Assembly (NCBI GenBank): GCA_012032555.1
Contig: JAAUSR010000003.1
Location: 62,001-126,000, forward strand
Source of the DNA: Thioploca sp.
Lineage (GTDB): Bacteria > Pseudomonadota > Gammaproteobacteria > Beggiatoales > Beggiatoaceae
DNA length: 64,000 nucleotides
Reading direction: 5' to 3'
The notes beneath the pieces are model-generated. The model ran no database searches. It worked only from the letters and a program-made list of their open reading frames with translations, and had not been told where the DNA came from. This document shows positions 17,999 to 28,799 of the stretch, one piece after another (within the stretch, counting starts at the first letter, position 1; the number at the start of each line of letters is the position of its first letter). Both the position numbers and the translations under genes were made by a program.

Positions 17999-18805
17999 AT
18001 GAATAATCTATTTAACTTAGCCTATAACTGTATTAGGGTTACTGAGCCGCTGGAAAAAATCCAGTTAACTCAAACCATAGCTCAAGCTTGGCAATTAAGA
18101 CAGTTAAATTTAGAGTCATCAGAACCAATTAAATCCATTTCAATACCTGGGTATCCCGCTCGTTTACGTTTGGTTCCACCCAGAGAGGTACCTTGGCGCA
18201 ACTTGTTGACATCAGAAGGACAAGCGGCTTTGCTTCATGCGTTAACGCATATTGAATTTAATGCGATTAACCTCGCTTGGGATGCCGTCTATCGGTTTCG
18301 TGATTTACCAGACGATTTTTATGATGATTGGGTCAAAGTGGCTCAAGAGGAAGCTTATCATTTTGAGTTATTACAGCAACAATTACAACAATTAGGCTAT
18401 CAGTATGGCGATTTTACTGCTCATAATGGCTTATGGGACATGGCGGTTAAAACAACATCAGATCTGTTGGAAAGAATGGCACTCGTACCTCGATTTCTGG
18501 AAGCACGTGGTTTAGATGCGACACCCACGCTGATTACTAAATTTCAATCTCAAGGTTTAACGCCTATCGTAGCGATTTTAAAAATTATCTTGCGAGATGA
18601 AATTGAACATGTGGCGATTGGTTCTCGTTGGTTCAAATTTTGTTGTCAAGCACGTGAGTTAAATTCAGAAATGACTTTTCAGGATTTGGTGACACCCTAT
18701 CTAAAAGGTCGGATTAAACCCCCTTTTAACATTGAGGCACGGTTAGCCGCCGGTTTTACTCAACAAGATTTAAATAATTTGAGCCAGTTAGCCAAAGTCA
18801 GTTGA
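17999..18805 (+). CDS. DUF455 ferritin-like protein
   Basis: A 268-residue protein of the DUF455 family, a ferritin-like four-helix fold expected to bind a di-metal centre. Candidate ligands are spaced as in the family: HALTHIEFNAINLAWDA (E-x-x-H-like on one helix), AQEEAYHFELL, LVPRFLEARGLD and ILRDEIEHVAIGSRWF (E-x-x-H). The last codons overlap the left arm of a 20-bp inverted repeat at 18801. Enzymatic role is unknown in the family. Confidence 0.88.
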   Translation: MNNLFNLAYNCIRVTEPLEKIQLTQTIAQAWQLRQLNLESSEPIKSISIPGYPARLRLVPPREVPWRNLLTSEGQAALLHALTHIEFNAINLAWDAVYRFRDLPDDFYDDWVKVAQEEAYHFELLQQQLQQLGYQYGDFTAHNGLWDMAVKTTSDLLERMALVPRFLEARGLDATPTLITKFQSQGLTPIVAILKIILRDEIEHVAIGSRWFKFCCQARELNSEMTFQDLVTPYLKGRIKPPFNIEARLAAGFTQQDLNNLSQLAKVS

Positions 18806-18952
18806 ACCCGATTAAACGGATTAATCGATTATCAAGATAAACTGATCCAAGCGAAATTTAATCTGATAAGCGTTGATGCTAAGTAATTGAAAAGTACTAG
18901 CGAAATGGAATAAATTCTAGCAACCTTTATAGTCCGTTTAATCGGGTTCAAC
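18801..18952. repeat. 152-bp element bounded by perfect 20-bp inverted repeats
   Basis: gttgaacccgattaaacgga at 18801-18820 is exactly complementary to 18933-18952. The interior (about 112 bases) shows no long open frame. The left arm contains the stop of the DUF455 gene and the right arm ends three bases before the stop of the convergent exported-protein gene. It may be a miniature transposable element or a very long-range terminator structure. Confidence 0.7.
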
Positions 18953-18955
18953 ATT

Positions 18956-20086
18956 TCAAAACTGATGTTGTAATTGATTTAATAATTGTTTTCGAGTGTT
19001 GAGATTCGCCCCTTTTACCCAAAAAAACACAAATTCTTCTGCAGTAACACATCGAATTAACCCAATGTAGTTATTTTGGTTTTTTCCTTGTGCGGAATTT
19101 TCACTCACATCAAAATTTTGGCTGAAACCAGCTGCTTTAACCGCGACTTTAGCTTTTTTTAAACAAATGGGTTGACTCAATAGCGTAGATTCCCAAGCTT
19201 CTGAAGTCAGCTGACTGTTATCTCCATTGATGGCTTCCTCCTCTTCAGGGATCTTTTTAGGGTTAATTTTGGCTTTATTTGGATTAATTTTTTTATCTGA
19301 GTTCGGAATCTCAGGAGAATCGGAGTCATTATCTTCTCCAGCTTCACAGTTACAATCACCTTTACTTTCGTTTGGATTTGACGGACTATCCAACTGTTGT
19401 TGAATTTGTTGTCGTAAACGATATGCCATCAGTTTAATCTGTCTTAAAGAGTCTGCCACGACAATAACGACAACTACCCCAGGTTCGGATAAACATTTCA
19501 CTAAAGCTTTATATTGGTAAGGTGATTGCCTACTATAAGCTGCAAAAATAGTCATACCCGATTTAGAGAAGCTTATTTTTTGAAAGCCAGCCCGTTTTAA
19601 AACTTGTTGAGCCGATTGTTGGCAAAAACTGCCGGAAAAAGATAAATTTTCACCAACACTGATGCTAAAATAAGGCGGAATCGTTGATTTAATAGGGCGA
19701 ATTTTAGTTTCTGGATTGACAAGAGTCCGAGCATAACGTTGAATCTGTAAACGTAATTTATCTGCCTTGGTTCTAACATGTTGAGTTGAGTTTGCTACCA
19801 CAACTACCATCACGATACCTTTATCGGGTAAACATTTAACCAACGCTTTATATTGATAGGGTGATTTAATTCTATAAGCCGCAAATAAAGTAGCACTATT
19901 TTCCGCTAAAATAATTTTTTGAAACCCGTCTTCTTGCAAAACCGTTGCTGCGATTTGTGGGCAGGAAGTTTCTTGAAAAGATAAGTTTTCTCCTATGCTA
20001 ATTCCCATATAAGGGGGAAGCGCATAAACAGATGGAGTAACAAATAAACTCATTAACAATAACAAGCGAGCAATTTTCAATTTCAT
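18956..20086 (-). CDS. exported protein with three related repeats
   Basis: About 376 residues starting at ATG 20086 (MKLKIARLLLLMSLFVTPSV), a clear signal peptide ending near YA-LP. An upstream TTG at 20098 is less likely. Two strong tandem repeats of about 95 residues follow, each with PPY.(G/S)IS(I/V)GENLSF, one Cys, (A/S)..FAAY and SPYQYKALVKCL. A weaker third copy at the C-terminus has QPICLKKAKVAVKAAGF and YIGLIRCV. They are separated by a charged, Lys/Pro/Glu-rich linker. Each repeat keeps two Cys, suggesting one disulfide per repeat in the periplasm. Family not recognised. Confidence 0.75.
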   Translation of the reverse strand: MKLKIARLLLLMSLFVTPSVYALPPYMGISIGENLSFQETSCPQIAATVLQEDGFQKIILAENSATLFAAYRIKSPYQYKALVKCLPDKGIVMVVVVANSTQHVRTKADKLRLQIQRYARTLVNPETKIRPIKSTIPPYFSISVGENLSFSGSFCQQSAQQVLKRAGFQKISFSKSGMTIFAAYSRQSPYQYKALVKCLSEPGVVVVIVVADSLRQIKLMAYRLRQQIQQQLDSPSNPNESKGDCNCEAGEDNDSDSPEIPNSDKKINPNKAKINPKKIPEEEEAINGDNSQLTSEAWESTLLSQPICLKKAKVAVKAAGFSQNFDVSENSAQGKNQNNYIGLIRCVTAEEFVFFWVKGANLNTRKQLLNQLQHQF

Positions 20087-20384
20087 TTCAATTTCCAAAT
20101 TTTAATCATCATCAATCATGATAATTTTATTGGATGTTTAAACTTTTTGCTGAGCTAAATAACGATAATAAATCAGCATTGAGAGATAGCCAGTTAAAAT
20201 CTAAAAAAAATTAAATTTGAATGTCAAGTTTTTTCTAGTAGAGGTAAACTACATAGGTCTATCCTTACTCAGATTAAAATAACTTCGATCCAGTTTAACC
20301 AATAATACTTAATCTGCAATTAGCAGTAGACGTTAGTTATTTCATTTTTTCATGACGGCTAATCTAATAATTAGGAGTAATGTA

Positions 20385-21380
20385 ATGAACAAACGACTTA
20401 TCTATCTTCTGGTGGTGATGATATTTGCTGTTGGTTCTACGACGACTTGGGCTAAAACAACCATTAAGGTGGGTTATTTACCCATTCTCGATCACTTAAC
20501 CTTATTAGTTTCACATGCCCAAGATAATAATGCTTTTAAACAAGTTGAAATTCAACCAAAACTGTTTAAGTCTTGGACGGAAATGGTCGGAGCGCTCAAA
20601 GCGGGAGCAATTGATGCGGCTTTTATTTTATCACCGTTGGCGATGGATTTATTTAATCATGGCCTTGATATTCAAACGATTTTATTAGCGCATCGAGATG
20701 GTTCTGCTATTACCGTTAAAAAAGATTCCTCGATTCGCTCAGCCGCCGATTTAAAAGGTAAATTGATTGCGATTCCAGACCAGAAAGCCACTCACACTGC
20801 TTTACTCAATCATTATCTGATGACCGCCGGTCTTTCTTTAAAAGAAGTCCTCGCTAAAGTCATTGCCCCACCAAATATGCTCAAGGCGATGAAATTAGGC
20901 AAAATAGATGCTTTCATTGTGGCTGAACCTTTTGGTGCCAAGGCACAAGATGAGGGAATTGGTCGAATTCTGGTTCTCACGAAAGACATTATCAATAATC
21001 ACGTTGAATGTATTGTAGTGATTAAGAAACATTTCTTAACCGATAATCCGGCAGCAGTTCAAGAATGGGTTGATAGCCTTATTCGAGCCGGTAAATGGAT
21101 TGATCAAGATAAACTAAACAATCATGCCCAACAAGTCGCCCAACTGACGGCTAAAACCTATTTACCCCATTCCCCAGAAACTATTATTTTAGGTTTACAA
21201 AACCCGCCAGATCGCATTTTGTATTCTGATCTCAATCCGAAGTTAGAAGATTTCCAGAAGATTGTCGACATTTCTAAAGAAGCTAATATTCTCGAGCCAG
21301 TTGATCTAAAAACTTTTATTGATAATCGATTTTATCACGATTCTCCTACAATTGAAGAATCAGTCAAATCAGAACCCTAA
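20385..21380 (+). CDS. periplasmic substrate-binding protein (NrtA/SsuA type)
   Basis: A 331-residue periplasmic binding protein of the nitrate/sulfonate/taurine/thiamine-precursor class. The start is ATG 20385 (MNKRLIYLLVVMIFAVGSTT), with taggag nine bases upstream. The signal peptide is cleaved near TWA-KT. Family features: IKVGYLPILDHLTLLVSHAQ, SWTEMVGALKAGAIDAAFIL, the hinge around AADLKGKLIAIPDQKATHTA and LGKIDAFIVAEPFG. No permease or ATPase gene is near; the next gene is a hybrid sensor kinase. It may deliver ligand to that kinase instead of a transporter. Ligand unknown. Confidence 0.88.
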   Translation: MNKRLIYLLVVMIFAVGSTTTWAKTTIKVGYLPILDHLTLLVSHAQDNNAFKQVEIQPKLFKSWTEMVGALKAGAIDAAFILSPLAMDLFNHGLDIQTILLAHRDGSAITVKKDSSIRSAADLKGKLIAIPDQKATHTALLNHYLMTAGLSLKEVLAKVIAPPNMLKAMKLGKIDAFIVAEPFGAKAQDEGIGRILVLTKDIINNHVECIVVIKKHFLTDNPAAVQEWVDSLIRAGKWIDQDKLNNHAQQVAQLTAKTYLPHSPETIILGLQNPPDRILYSDLNPKLEDFQKIVDISKEANILEPVDLKTFIDNRFYHDSPTIEESVKSEP

Positions 21381-21424
21381 CTTCGTTAAGTTATCCTTAT
21401 TTTATGACTGATTTTAGCAAGATT

Positions 21425-21706
21425 ATTGCTAGAATCAGTTCTCTCGTTCCTACGCTGGAGCGTGGGAATGCCTATGGTACCGCCAGAGCGCAGTGTAGTT
21501 AGTAGATGCTAGAAAGTCAAGGTAGGCATTCTCATGCTCTGCGTGGAAACGAGAAAACGAGGTAAGTCCAGTTTGTTACTAATTTTTCTCTAGTTCTCTC
21601 ACTTAAGTTAGGGGCGAACACGCAGGTTCGCTCCTACGAGACCGCTGATGTAGGTGCGAACCGACGGGTTCACCCTCTCGCTTATAAGTTTAACTTAATG
21701 GCAGTG
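21425..21706. repeat. mosaic of dispersed hairpin repeats
   Basis: Fills the gap between the binding protein and the kinase. About 21437-21563 is an imperfect inverted repeat built on ctcgttcctacgctggagcg / cgtggaaacgag. It shares the phrase gtgtagttag.tgatgctgga with 32235-32255. About 21610-21680 has ggttcgctcctac / gtaggtgcgaacc arms. At 21690-21706 lies ttaacttaatggcagtg, the terminal repeat of the 32-kb element, with a degenerate partner near 21600. No gene. Confidence 0.65.
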
Positions 21707-21868
21707 TGCTGGCGTATAAGAACGAGGCAGAAAAAATTACTTAGCATACGAGTTGCCAGAATCAGTTATTTTTTCGATAGTACTCAATCTACTGTGGTAT
21801 TAGCGATGTTGCAATGAGTTGGTTGTCGAATATTTTTTAGTAATACCTTTTTCATTCAGGAGATCATC

Positions 21869-24800
21869 ATGGGGATTCGTTACAAGCTATTTTTCAATAC
21901 CTCTATTATTGTTGTTTGTCTAGGCGTTGTTGGCGGAATCGGCTTTTTTTATACTAACCATGTTGCTCGTCTGTCGATGTCGTTGGTCGAAATTGAGGCG
22001 ATACCTATTTTGAATATTAACCATTTAGAAGAATTTGCTTGGGAAATGTGGCTACGTTTAGTGGTGCATACCAGTACTTCTGATATAGATACCATGCAAC
22101 GTTTAGAAAAGGAAATCTCGCAATTAGAAGAACAGCTCAAGCAACAACTCAAAATTATTGAAGAAATGTATCAAAGTTTTGAGACCAAACAGAATCGGGA
22201 AAAATCAGATACTGAACAGCGACTGTTAAAGCAATTTCAACAAAATTGGCAAAATTTTAGTGAAATTGCGCACCAAGTATTACAATTCAGCCAAGAGTTT
22301 ACTAAGGATGATGGGGTAAAGCTTATTATTAGTGATGGTCGGGTTACTTATGATGAAGCTATTGCCAATTTACGTACCATGATAGAGCAACATCGCCAGC
22401 ATATGGAAGAACTACGTGACATCGCCTTGAATGCTCGTCAACAGTCCGCGATTGCTATCATTGCTTTAACCATCTTGATTAGCTTAACTGTATTAGTTTT
22501 AATCAATAATTTTAGTCGTCGTCTTCTCATACCGCTGTTAAAAATCAACATCCAATTAAAGTCATTAGCTCAAGGTCAATTGCTAGAAGATAAGATCGAA
22601 TATAAAGGTAATGATGAAATTGGTGAAATTGTCTTGTCTTCTCAGCGGCTTCGAGAAAGTATGCATTCAACCATCGTTCAAGCTAATGCGATTGCGGCGG
22701 GTAATTATAACAGTGAAGTGCAACTGCTTTCGGAACAAGATGAACTGGGACATGCCCTCGCTGATATGACCAGTACTTTACGTCAAGTCACCCAAAAAAC
22801 CACTACCCAAGATTGGTTAAAAACCGGGCAAAATCAACTCAATGATCAAATGAGTGGTGAACAAAATTTAGTGGACTTAGGTCACAATATTATTTCGTTC
22901 ATCACCATTTATGTTGAAGCTCAAATCGGGGTATTTTATTTGGTTGAACAAGCCACTCAAGGATTTAACCAAAATTTACAGATCAAACTAATTGCCAGTT
23001 ATGCTTACACTAAACGGAAAAATCTTGCGGATGAATTTCAATTCAGTGAAGGTTTAGTTGAACGTGCGGCTAAAGAGCAACAAACTATTGTTTTCACAAT
23101 TAATTCTGGCTTAAGTGAAGAAGTGCCCCGTCACATTATTGTTATTCCATTTCCTTATGAAAACTTTATTAAAGGGGTTATTGTCTTAGGTTCAGCAGTT
23201 ACCTTAACTGCTCTCCAGCTTGATTTTCTGCAGCAAGTCATGCCCAGTGTTGGAATTGCCGTTAATTCAATTGAATCACGTTCTAAGATGCAGGAACTCT
23301 TACAAAAAACTCAAATTCAAGCCGAAGAACTCCAACACCAAAATCCGAATTACAACATCAAAAAGAAGAATTACAGCATCAAAAGGAAGTTTTACAACAC
23401 CAAACGGAAGAATTACAAAGTCAAGCTGAGGAATTACAAAGCCAAACGGAAGAACTACGGCAAACCAACGAAGAATTGGAAGAACGAACTCAAGAACTGG
23501 AACGCCAACGCGAGGCAGTTCGGAAGAAAAACAGTGATTTAGAAGACTCACGGCGGATTCTAGAAATTAAAGCGGAAGAATTAGAATTAGCGAGTCAATA
23601 TAAATCCGAATTTTTAGCTAACATGTCCCATGAATTGCGAACTCCTTTAAATAGTTTGTTGATTTTATCGCAATTATTAGCAGAAAATAAAGCCAACAAT
23701 CTGACCGATAAGCAAATTGAATATGCGCAAACCATTCACAGTGCCGGTGCAGATTTACTGACGCTTATCAACGACATTCTAGATTTATCAAAGGTAGAAG
23801 CCGGGAAGGTAGAAGTTCATCCCGAAGAAATTTTACTGAGTGATTTAGTTGAAAACATTGAGCAAAAATTCCGCCATGTTGCGGAAGGCAAAAAATTAGC
23901 TTTCCATCTAACGATTGCCGAAAATCTACCGCCACAAATTTATACCGATGGGCAAAGATTAACTCAAGTTACCAATAATCTACTTTCTAATGCCTTTAAA
24001 TTTACTACCACCGGTCAGGTGAAGTTAACTATACAACGTCCGACGGATAAAGAATGGGTTCGGCAACCGGATTAACGATAAAAAAACCGATAGCGTTTAG
24101 TGTCGAAGATACCGGGATTGGTATTCCGGTTGATAAACAGAAAGTTGTATTTGAAGCCTTTCAACAAGCTGATGGAACAACTAGTCGTCGCTTTGGTGGT
24201 ACCGGGTTGGGATTATCTATTTCACGTCAATTAGCACGTTTATTGGGTGGCGAACTGCATTTATCGAGTCAAGAAGGTAAAGGCAGTATTTTTACTTTAT
24301 ATTTACCCGAAAGGATCGAATCAAACAGTCCAACTTTCCGAACAGAAACAGCTAAATCAGAACCGGCAGTAGTTCAATCTGCTCGCCAAACGACTACTAC
24401 AATCACACCACCGACTGCCATTGCCCCGTCAACAGACAATAAAATAGAGATTATCGATGATAGAGCTGACCTCCAAGCTGGCGATAAATTTATTTTAATT
24501 ATTGAAGATGATCGTAAATTTGCTACTATTTTAGTAGAGTTAGCGCGAGAAAAGGAGTTTAAATGTCTCTTTGCCGAAGATGGCAAAAAAGGTTTACAAC
24601 TAGCGGAAAAGTACCAACCTCATGCGATTATTCTTGATGTCGGCTTACCTTTGTTGGATGGTTGGACCGTCATGGAAAAGCTTAAAAATAACCCTGATAC
24701 TCGTCATATCCCAGTGCATTTTATGTCGGCGACTGAACAAAGTTCCGAAGCCAAAAAGATGGGGGCAATTGGTTATCTCCTGAAACCAATCAGTATGGCA

Positions 24801-25655
24801 GAATTAGGTGATGCCTTTAAAAAAATCGAACATTTCTTAGCTAACACGGTAAAAAATTTACTGGTGGTGGTTGATAATTCAACCCATCAAGAGCAAATTC
24901 TCGATTTAGTTGGCAGTAACGACGTGCAGGCCATCGTTGTAACCACTAAAACTCAGGCATTACAACATCTAGCCAACAACCCAGTGGATACCCTTATTTT
25001 AGATTTAGATATTGATCAAGGTACCGGGATTCACTTACTGGAACAATTACAATCTAAAGAGGAATGGAGTCAAATACCGGTTATTATTCACGCCAATCGC
25101 GACCTCACTGAATTTGAAGAATCCATCTTTCAACGTTGCGCTGGCCATCTCGTCGTGAAAGCCGTGCGTTCACCAGAACGATTATTAGATGAAGCGACGT
25201 TATTTCTTCACCAGTTTGAAGCTAATTTACCTGAAGACAAGCGTAACATGCTAAGAATGGTGCATGACAAAACTGCGATTTTGATCCATAAAAAAGTTCT
25301 GATTGTCGATGACGATATCCGTAATACTTTTGCTTTAGCCACGGTTTTGGAAGATCATGATGTTGATGTCAAGGTTGCCCAAAATGGTAAAGAAGCTTTA
25401 ACCGTATTAGAAGAACAACCCGATGTTGATATTATCTTAATGGATATTATGATGCCGGAAATGGATGGTTATGAAGCCATCCAAAAAATTCGCGCACAAC
25501 CACGCTTTCGGAAATTACCGATTATTGCTTTAACTGCCAAAGCGATGAAAGGCGACCGCGCTAAATGTATTGAGGCTGGCGCTAATGATTATCTCTCTAA
25601 ACCAGTTGATACCGATAAACTGATTTCGTTGATGAGAGTATGGCTTTATCGGTAA
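21869..25655 (+). pseudogene. hybrid sensor histidine kinase with three receiver domains, two frameshifts
   Basis: One gene spread over three frames (21869 to about 23340, to about 24055, to 25655). Order: membrane helix, periplasmic helical sensor with MQRLEKEISQLEEQLKQQL, second helix (about 190-215), HAMP, a GAF-like domain (IISFITIYVEAQIGVFYLVE), a long EELQ-rich coiled coil, H-box FLANMSHELRTPLNS, the ATPase with EDTGIGIP and FGGTGLGLSISRQL, then three receivers. Receiver 1 (IIEDDRKF, ILDVGLPL, LLKPIS) and 3 (LIVDDD, LMDIMMPEMDG, LSKPVD) are complete; receiver 2 is weak. One extra A near 23337 and one extra G near 24056 restore 1262 residues. Both lie at homopolymers, so it may be intact in the cell. 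Confidence 0.85.
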
Positions 25656-25704
25656 CGGCTATCCGCAAGCAATATGCTTTCAATCTCTAATCTAGGATAA
25701 CTTC

Positions 25705-27012
25705 ATGTCAATAAAAGATAAATCCGTAGTAATGACTTTACAACTAACCCGGCGCGCTTTTTTAAAGTATGCCAGTGCGAGCACACTCTTACCTACCGTG
25801 CTAGGTATGGTACCCCATTTAGTGAGTACTCGGGCTTATGCCCAAGCAGAAAACCAGATTCCCGCAGAATGGTTGCAAATTGCGACCAAATATGGCAAGC
25901 CGACCGGAAAATTTGGCAAAATTGGTGAACCAGTGACCTTAACCATTGGTTATCAACCTTATTGTACACCCTACTGGACTTCTTCAGTGAATAAACAAGC
26001 CAAACTTTGGGCGAAATATTTGCCTAAAGGCAGTAAAGTGCTGTGGTTTCGAGCGTTATCTGGACCACTGATTAATAATAATATGACCAGTGGCAGAAAC
26101 CAATTTGGCTATATGGCAGAAACGCCGGCTTTACGGGCGGGGGATATGGTAACCTGCGATATGGTTGCGGTTACCGGCTATGACTTGGGTGAAACGGGTA
26201 GTATTTGTGTTCCTAACACCTTGTTAACGACCGGTAAATTAAAATCAGCCCAAGATTTGACCGATAAAAAGATCGGTACGCCCTTTGGTTCTTATTCTCA
26301 TCGTCAGATTTTAACTTGGGCTGAGCAAAATCAAGTTAAACCCAAGCTTATAAATCAATCAATTGAACAACAAATGACTTATTTAAAGGCAAACCGAATT
26401 TGGGCTGGTGCGCTTTGGGAACCTTATCCGCAATGGCTAGAACAACGTGGTATTGCGACTCGTTGGCTTACCGGACAAAATATGCCTTGTACTTGTACTC
26501 AATATAATCCCCAAGCGGTTAAGCATAATTTTCGCGTGGTCGGTTCTACCTTAGCTATTCACGATTGGTTACGAGAACGTCCCGATATCATTATGGCTTA
26601 TCTTAAATCAGAAGAAGAAGCCCGTGCGTTGCTCACTAAAAACCCCAACTTAGCCGCTTATTACGTTTGGACCGATATTGCGGAAATCCCACAAAGTGTG
26701 ATTCGAGCTACCTTAGATATGATGGTTTGGGATGGACGTATCACCAACGAAGTGAAACAACATCTAAAAGGTTGTGCCCGAATGTGGCGAAAACAACAAA
26801 TTTTAACGCAATCACGAACTCAAGATCCAGATCAGTATGTTGATGAGTGGGCAGATGATCGGTATTTACAGTTAGCTATTCAAGAATTACAAGCGCAAGG
26901 ACTTTGGACCTCGGCTACTTTGCCGGGTTTTCCTCAAGAAATTCACGCTGAACAATTACAACAACATAGTTGGAAAACTTATGAAAATATTAGACTCAAA
27001 CCAGCTAGTTAG
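25705..27012 (+). CDS. Tat-exported substrate-binding protein (NrtA/CmpA-like)
   Basis: A 435-residue ABC-type binding protein. The N-terminus LTRRAFLKYASASTLLPTVL is a twin-arginine signal, so it is exported folded. The mature part has VTLTIGYQPYCTPYWTSSVN, SGRNQFGYMAETPALRAGDM, LTDKKIGTPFGSYSHRQILT and RIWAGALWEPYPQWLEQRG, placing it with nitrate/bicarbonate/sulfonate binding proteins. Several Cys occur (CTPYW, MPCTCTQ), uncommon in this family. It follows the hybrid kinase by 49 bases with no transporter genes, and is closed by a strong hairpin at 27075. A periplasmic input protein for that kinase is a reasonable inference. Confidence 0.85.
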   Translation: MSIKDKSVVMTLQLTRRAFLKYASASTLLPTVLGMVPHLVSTRAYAQAENQIPAEWLQIATKYGKPTGKFGKIGEPVTLTIGYQPYCTPYWTSSVNKQAKLWAKYLPKGSKVLWFRALSGPLINNNMTSGRNQFGYMAETPALRAGDMVTCDMVAVTGYDLGETGSICVPNTLLTTGKLKSAQDLTDKKIGTPFGSYSHRQILTWAEQNQVKPKLINQSIEQQMTYLKANRIWAGALWEPYPQWLEQRGIATRWLTGQNMPCTCTQYNPQAVKHNFRVVGSTLAIHDWLRERPDIIMAYLKSEEEARALLTKNPNLAAYYVWTDIAEIPQSVIRATLDMMVWDGRITNEVKQHLKGCARMWRKQQILTQSRTQDPDQYVDEWADDRYLQLAIQELQAQGLWTSATLPGFPQEIHAEQLQQHSWKTYENIRLKPAS

Positions 27013-27074
27013 CGGCGCGATACCAAATGGGAAAGCGGAATCTTAGGAAATTGGTGATTATTATTCGCGCCTAA

Positions 27075-27106
27075 AAATCTGACCGGTCTTAACACCGGTC
27101 AGATTT
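27075..27106 (+). terminator. strong terminator after the binding-protein gene
   Basis: A perfect 13-bp stem aaatctgaccggt / accggtcagattt with a 6-base loop between convergent genes. The A/T arms act as the U-tract for both directions. Confidence 0.85.
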
Positions 27107-27148
27107 AAAATAACCGGATTTATTTTTAGAATTTAATATGCGTTTAAT

Positions 27149-28642
27149 CTACTGACCAAAAGCAATCTGCTGTTTACCACGAGCCGAAAGGATGTAATCC
27201 ATTTTCTGATCACCATTCACATCAGTCATGTCTACCAGTAATTGCGATGAATTAGAATCAATAGTAGTCACGATATAATCCATCTTCACTCGATGCACCT
27301 TATTTTCTAAAGTGAAAGTAATTTCACCTTCTAACGACTGTTCTATAATTGCGGCCGGAAAAGCTTCCATAATTGCTGTTGCAATAGTTGAATCCAAAGT
27401 GGGAAGTAAAGCGGATTCATAATATTGCTGATTCGGGTCAACAAACACGAGAGAAACTATCCCGTTGTCTTTTACCGATAAGCCAAGGAGTGGTTCCTCT
27501 TGATTGATTATGAAAAGGGGTTGAGTTGCCAAGACACTGTACCAAGCTTGAGGAATTTCATCTGCGGCGGCGGTAATAATCGGTATTTCTAATCGACTCA
27601 GGTTTTCACTCATTTCGACAATGATTTCAGTCAGATTGAAAGCTGCTAAGCTGTCTTCTAAAGTGGTTAAGAAGGCTTGGCTAGTCGCATCTAATTTCGG
27701 TAATGAATTGTCATCATTATTTCTAGTGCGAGTCTTTTTAAGAGAAGTTGCACCAAATCTGAAGGGGAGACGGTTTTTGTTATTTAGCGTGATTGGAGAG
27801 GAAGTGAAGATAGTCTTTAATTTTGTTAATACTTTGGGTGGTTCAATTGGTATTAGTAATTCTGATGAACCCGATGTACAAGCAAAACAATCGCAATTGC
27901 CAACCTCATCAATAAGTTGTACTGTGTGAATATGTCCTTGAGGTGGAGGTTGATGAGTTATACTTGTTGGATAAAAACCTCCGGCAGGATATAAATTATG
28001 GTAATTGTTTAAAGGGGTATTGTTTGACCAGTTTCCTGAACCATTTAGAACAAACGGTGCCATTGGATCAGGGGTTTGATATAACCAATCACTAGCGTTA
28101 TTTAAGCTACCTCCTGCTCTTACAAATATTAAATCCGCATAAATGGATAACGTGGAATTAAATGACCCTCCGTTTGGAAGCCCCCATTCAGTACGCCGAA
28201 TTGTCATTGTTCCTATAGAAGGTTGTAAATTATCGAGTTGACGTGGAAGAGGAGGATAAATCCTTCCTGGTAGTGCTGCATCAATAATCACATATAGATC
28301 AGCCCTCGTTCCTGCCGGAAAACCTAAGAATCCGATATCAAAGGAATTGGTGCTTTTTAAAGACAGGCCAACTAGTTGAATGGGTACAGTACCTACACTA
28401 TTAAGTGGATCAGGCAGATCGACTCCTAAATGGCGATACACTATTGTATCAATGGAATTAGATTCTCCAACCAGTAATAAAGAGTTACCTTGTAGCTGAA
28501 CGATTGGACCGTTCAGACTGCTAAGATTAATAGATGTGCCACCTACACCAGTTTTAAAAAGATCAAATCCCGGTTGTAGTTGCAACCCTAGTGTTAAAGA
28601 AGGTAGTAAAAGGAATCCTACCAATAACCATCTCCATTTCAT
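27149..28642 (-). CDS. exported protein of unknown function
   Basis: A 497-residue protein with a clear signal peptide (MKWRWLLVGFLLLPSLTLGL). The first half is rich in beta-type sequence (NLSSLNGPIVQLQGNSLLLV, ADLYVIIDAALPGR). A Cys cluster EVGNCDCFACTSGSSE lies at about 250. The C-terminal third ends with DMTDVNGDQKMDYILSARGK, resembling an FG-GAP/VCBS type Ca-binding strand. No catalytic motif seen. It is monocistronic with a hairpin 43 bases beyond its stop. Probably a periplasmic or surface protein. Confidence 0.7.
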   Translation of the reverse strand: MKWRWLLVGFLLLPSLTLGLQLQPGFDLFKTGVGGTSINLSSLNGPIVQLQGNSLLLVGESNSIDTIVYRHLGVDLPDPLNSVGTVPIQLVGLSLKSTNSFDIGFLGFPAGTRADLYVIIDAALPGRIYPPLPRQLDNLQPSIGTMTIRRTEWGLPNGGSFNSTLSIYADLIFVRAGGSLNNASDWLYQTPDPMAPFVLNGSGNWSNNTPLNNYHNLYPAGGFYPTSITHQPPPQGHIHTVQLIDEVGNCDCFACTSGSSELLIPIEPPKVLTKLKTIFTSSPITLNNKNRLPFRFGATSLKKTRTRNNDDNSLPKLDATSQAFLTTLEDSLAAFNLTEIIVEMSENLSRLEIPIITAAADEIPQAWYSVLATQPLFIINQEEPLLGLSVKDNGIVSLVFVDPNQQYYESALLPTLDSTIATAIMEAFPAAIIEQSLEGEITFTLENKVHRVKMDYIVTTIDSNSSQLLVDMTDVNGDQKMDYILSARGKQQIAFGQ

Positions 28643-28799
28643 AATTCATCCTCTTAAAAAATAGTCACACTAATGAATTAACCCTACCTAACTAGGTATA
28701 AAACCAAGGCTACCATAAAATTAATGGGTTGTCTTCACTTTAAAAGTATTTTATTTCAACTACTTGCTTAAATGCTGTTTGAATTTTGCCAACGAATAG

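Noticed and set aside
23220-23551. Short frames on both strands within the kinase coiled coil
   Set aside because: Arise from the repetitive gaa-caa-tta codons of the EELQ repeats; the kinase frame explains the sequence.
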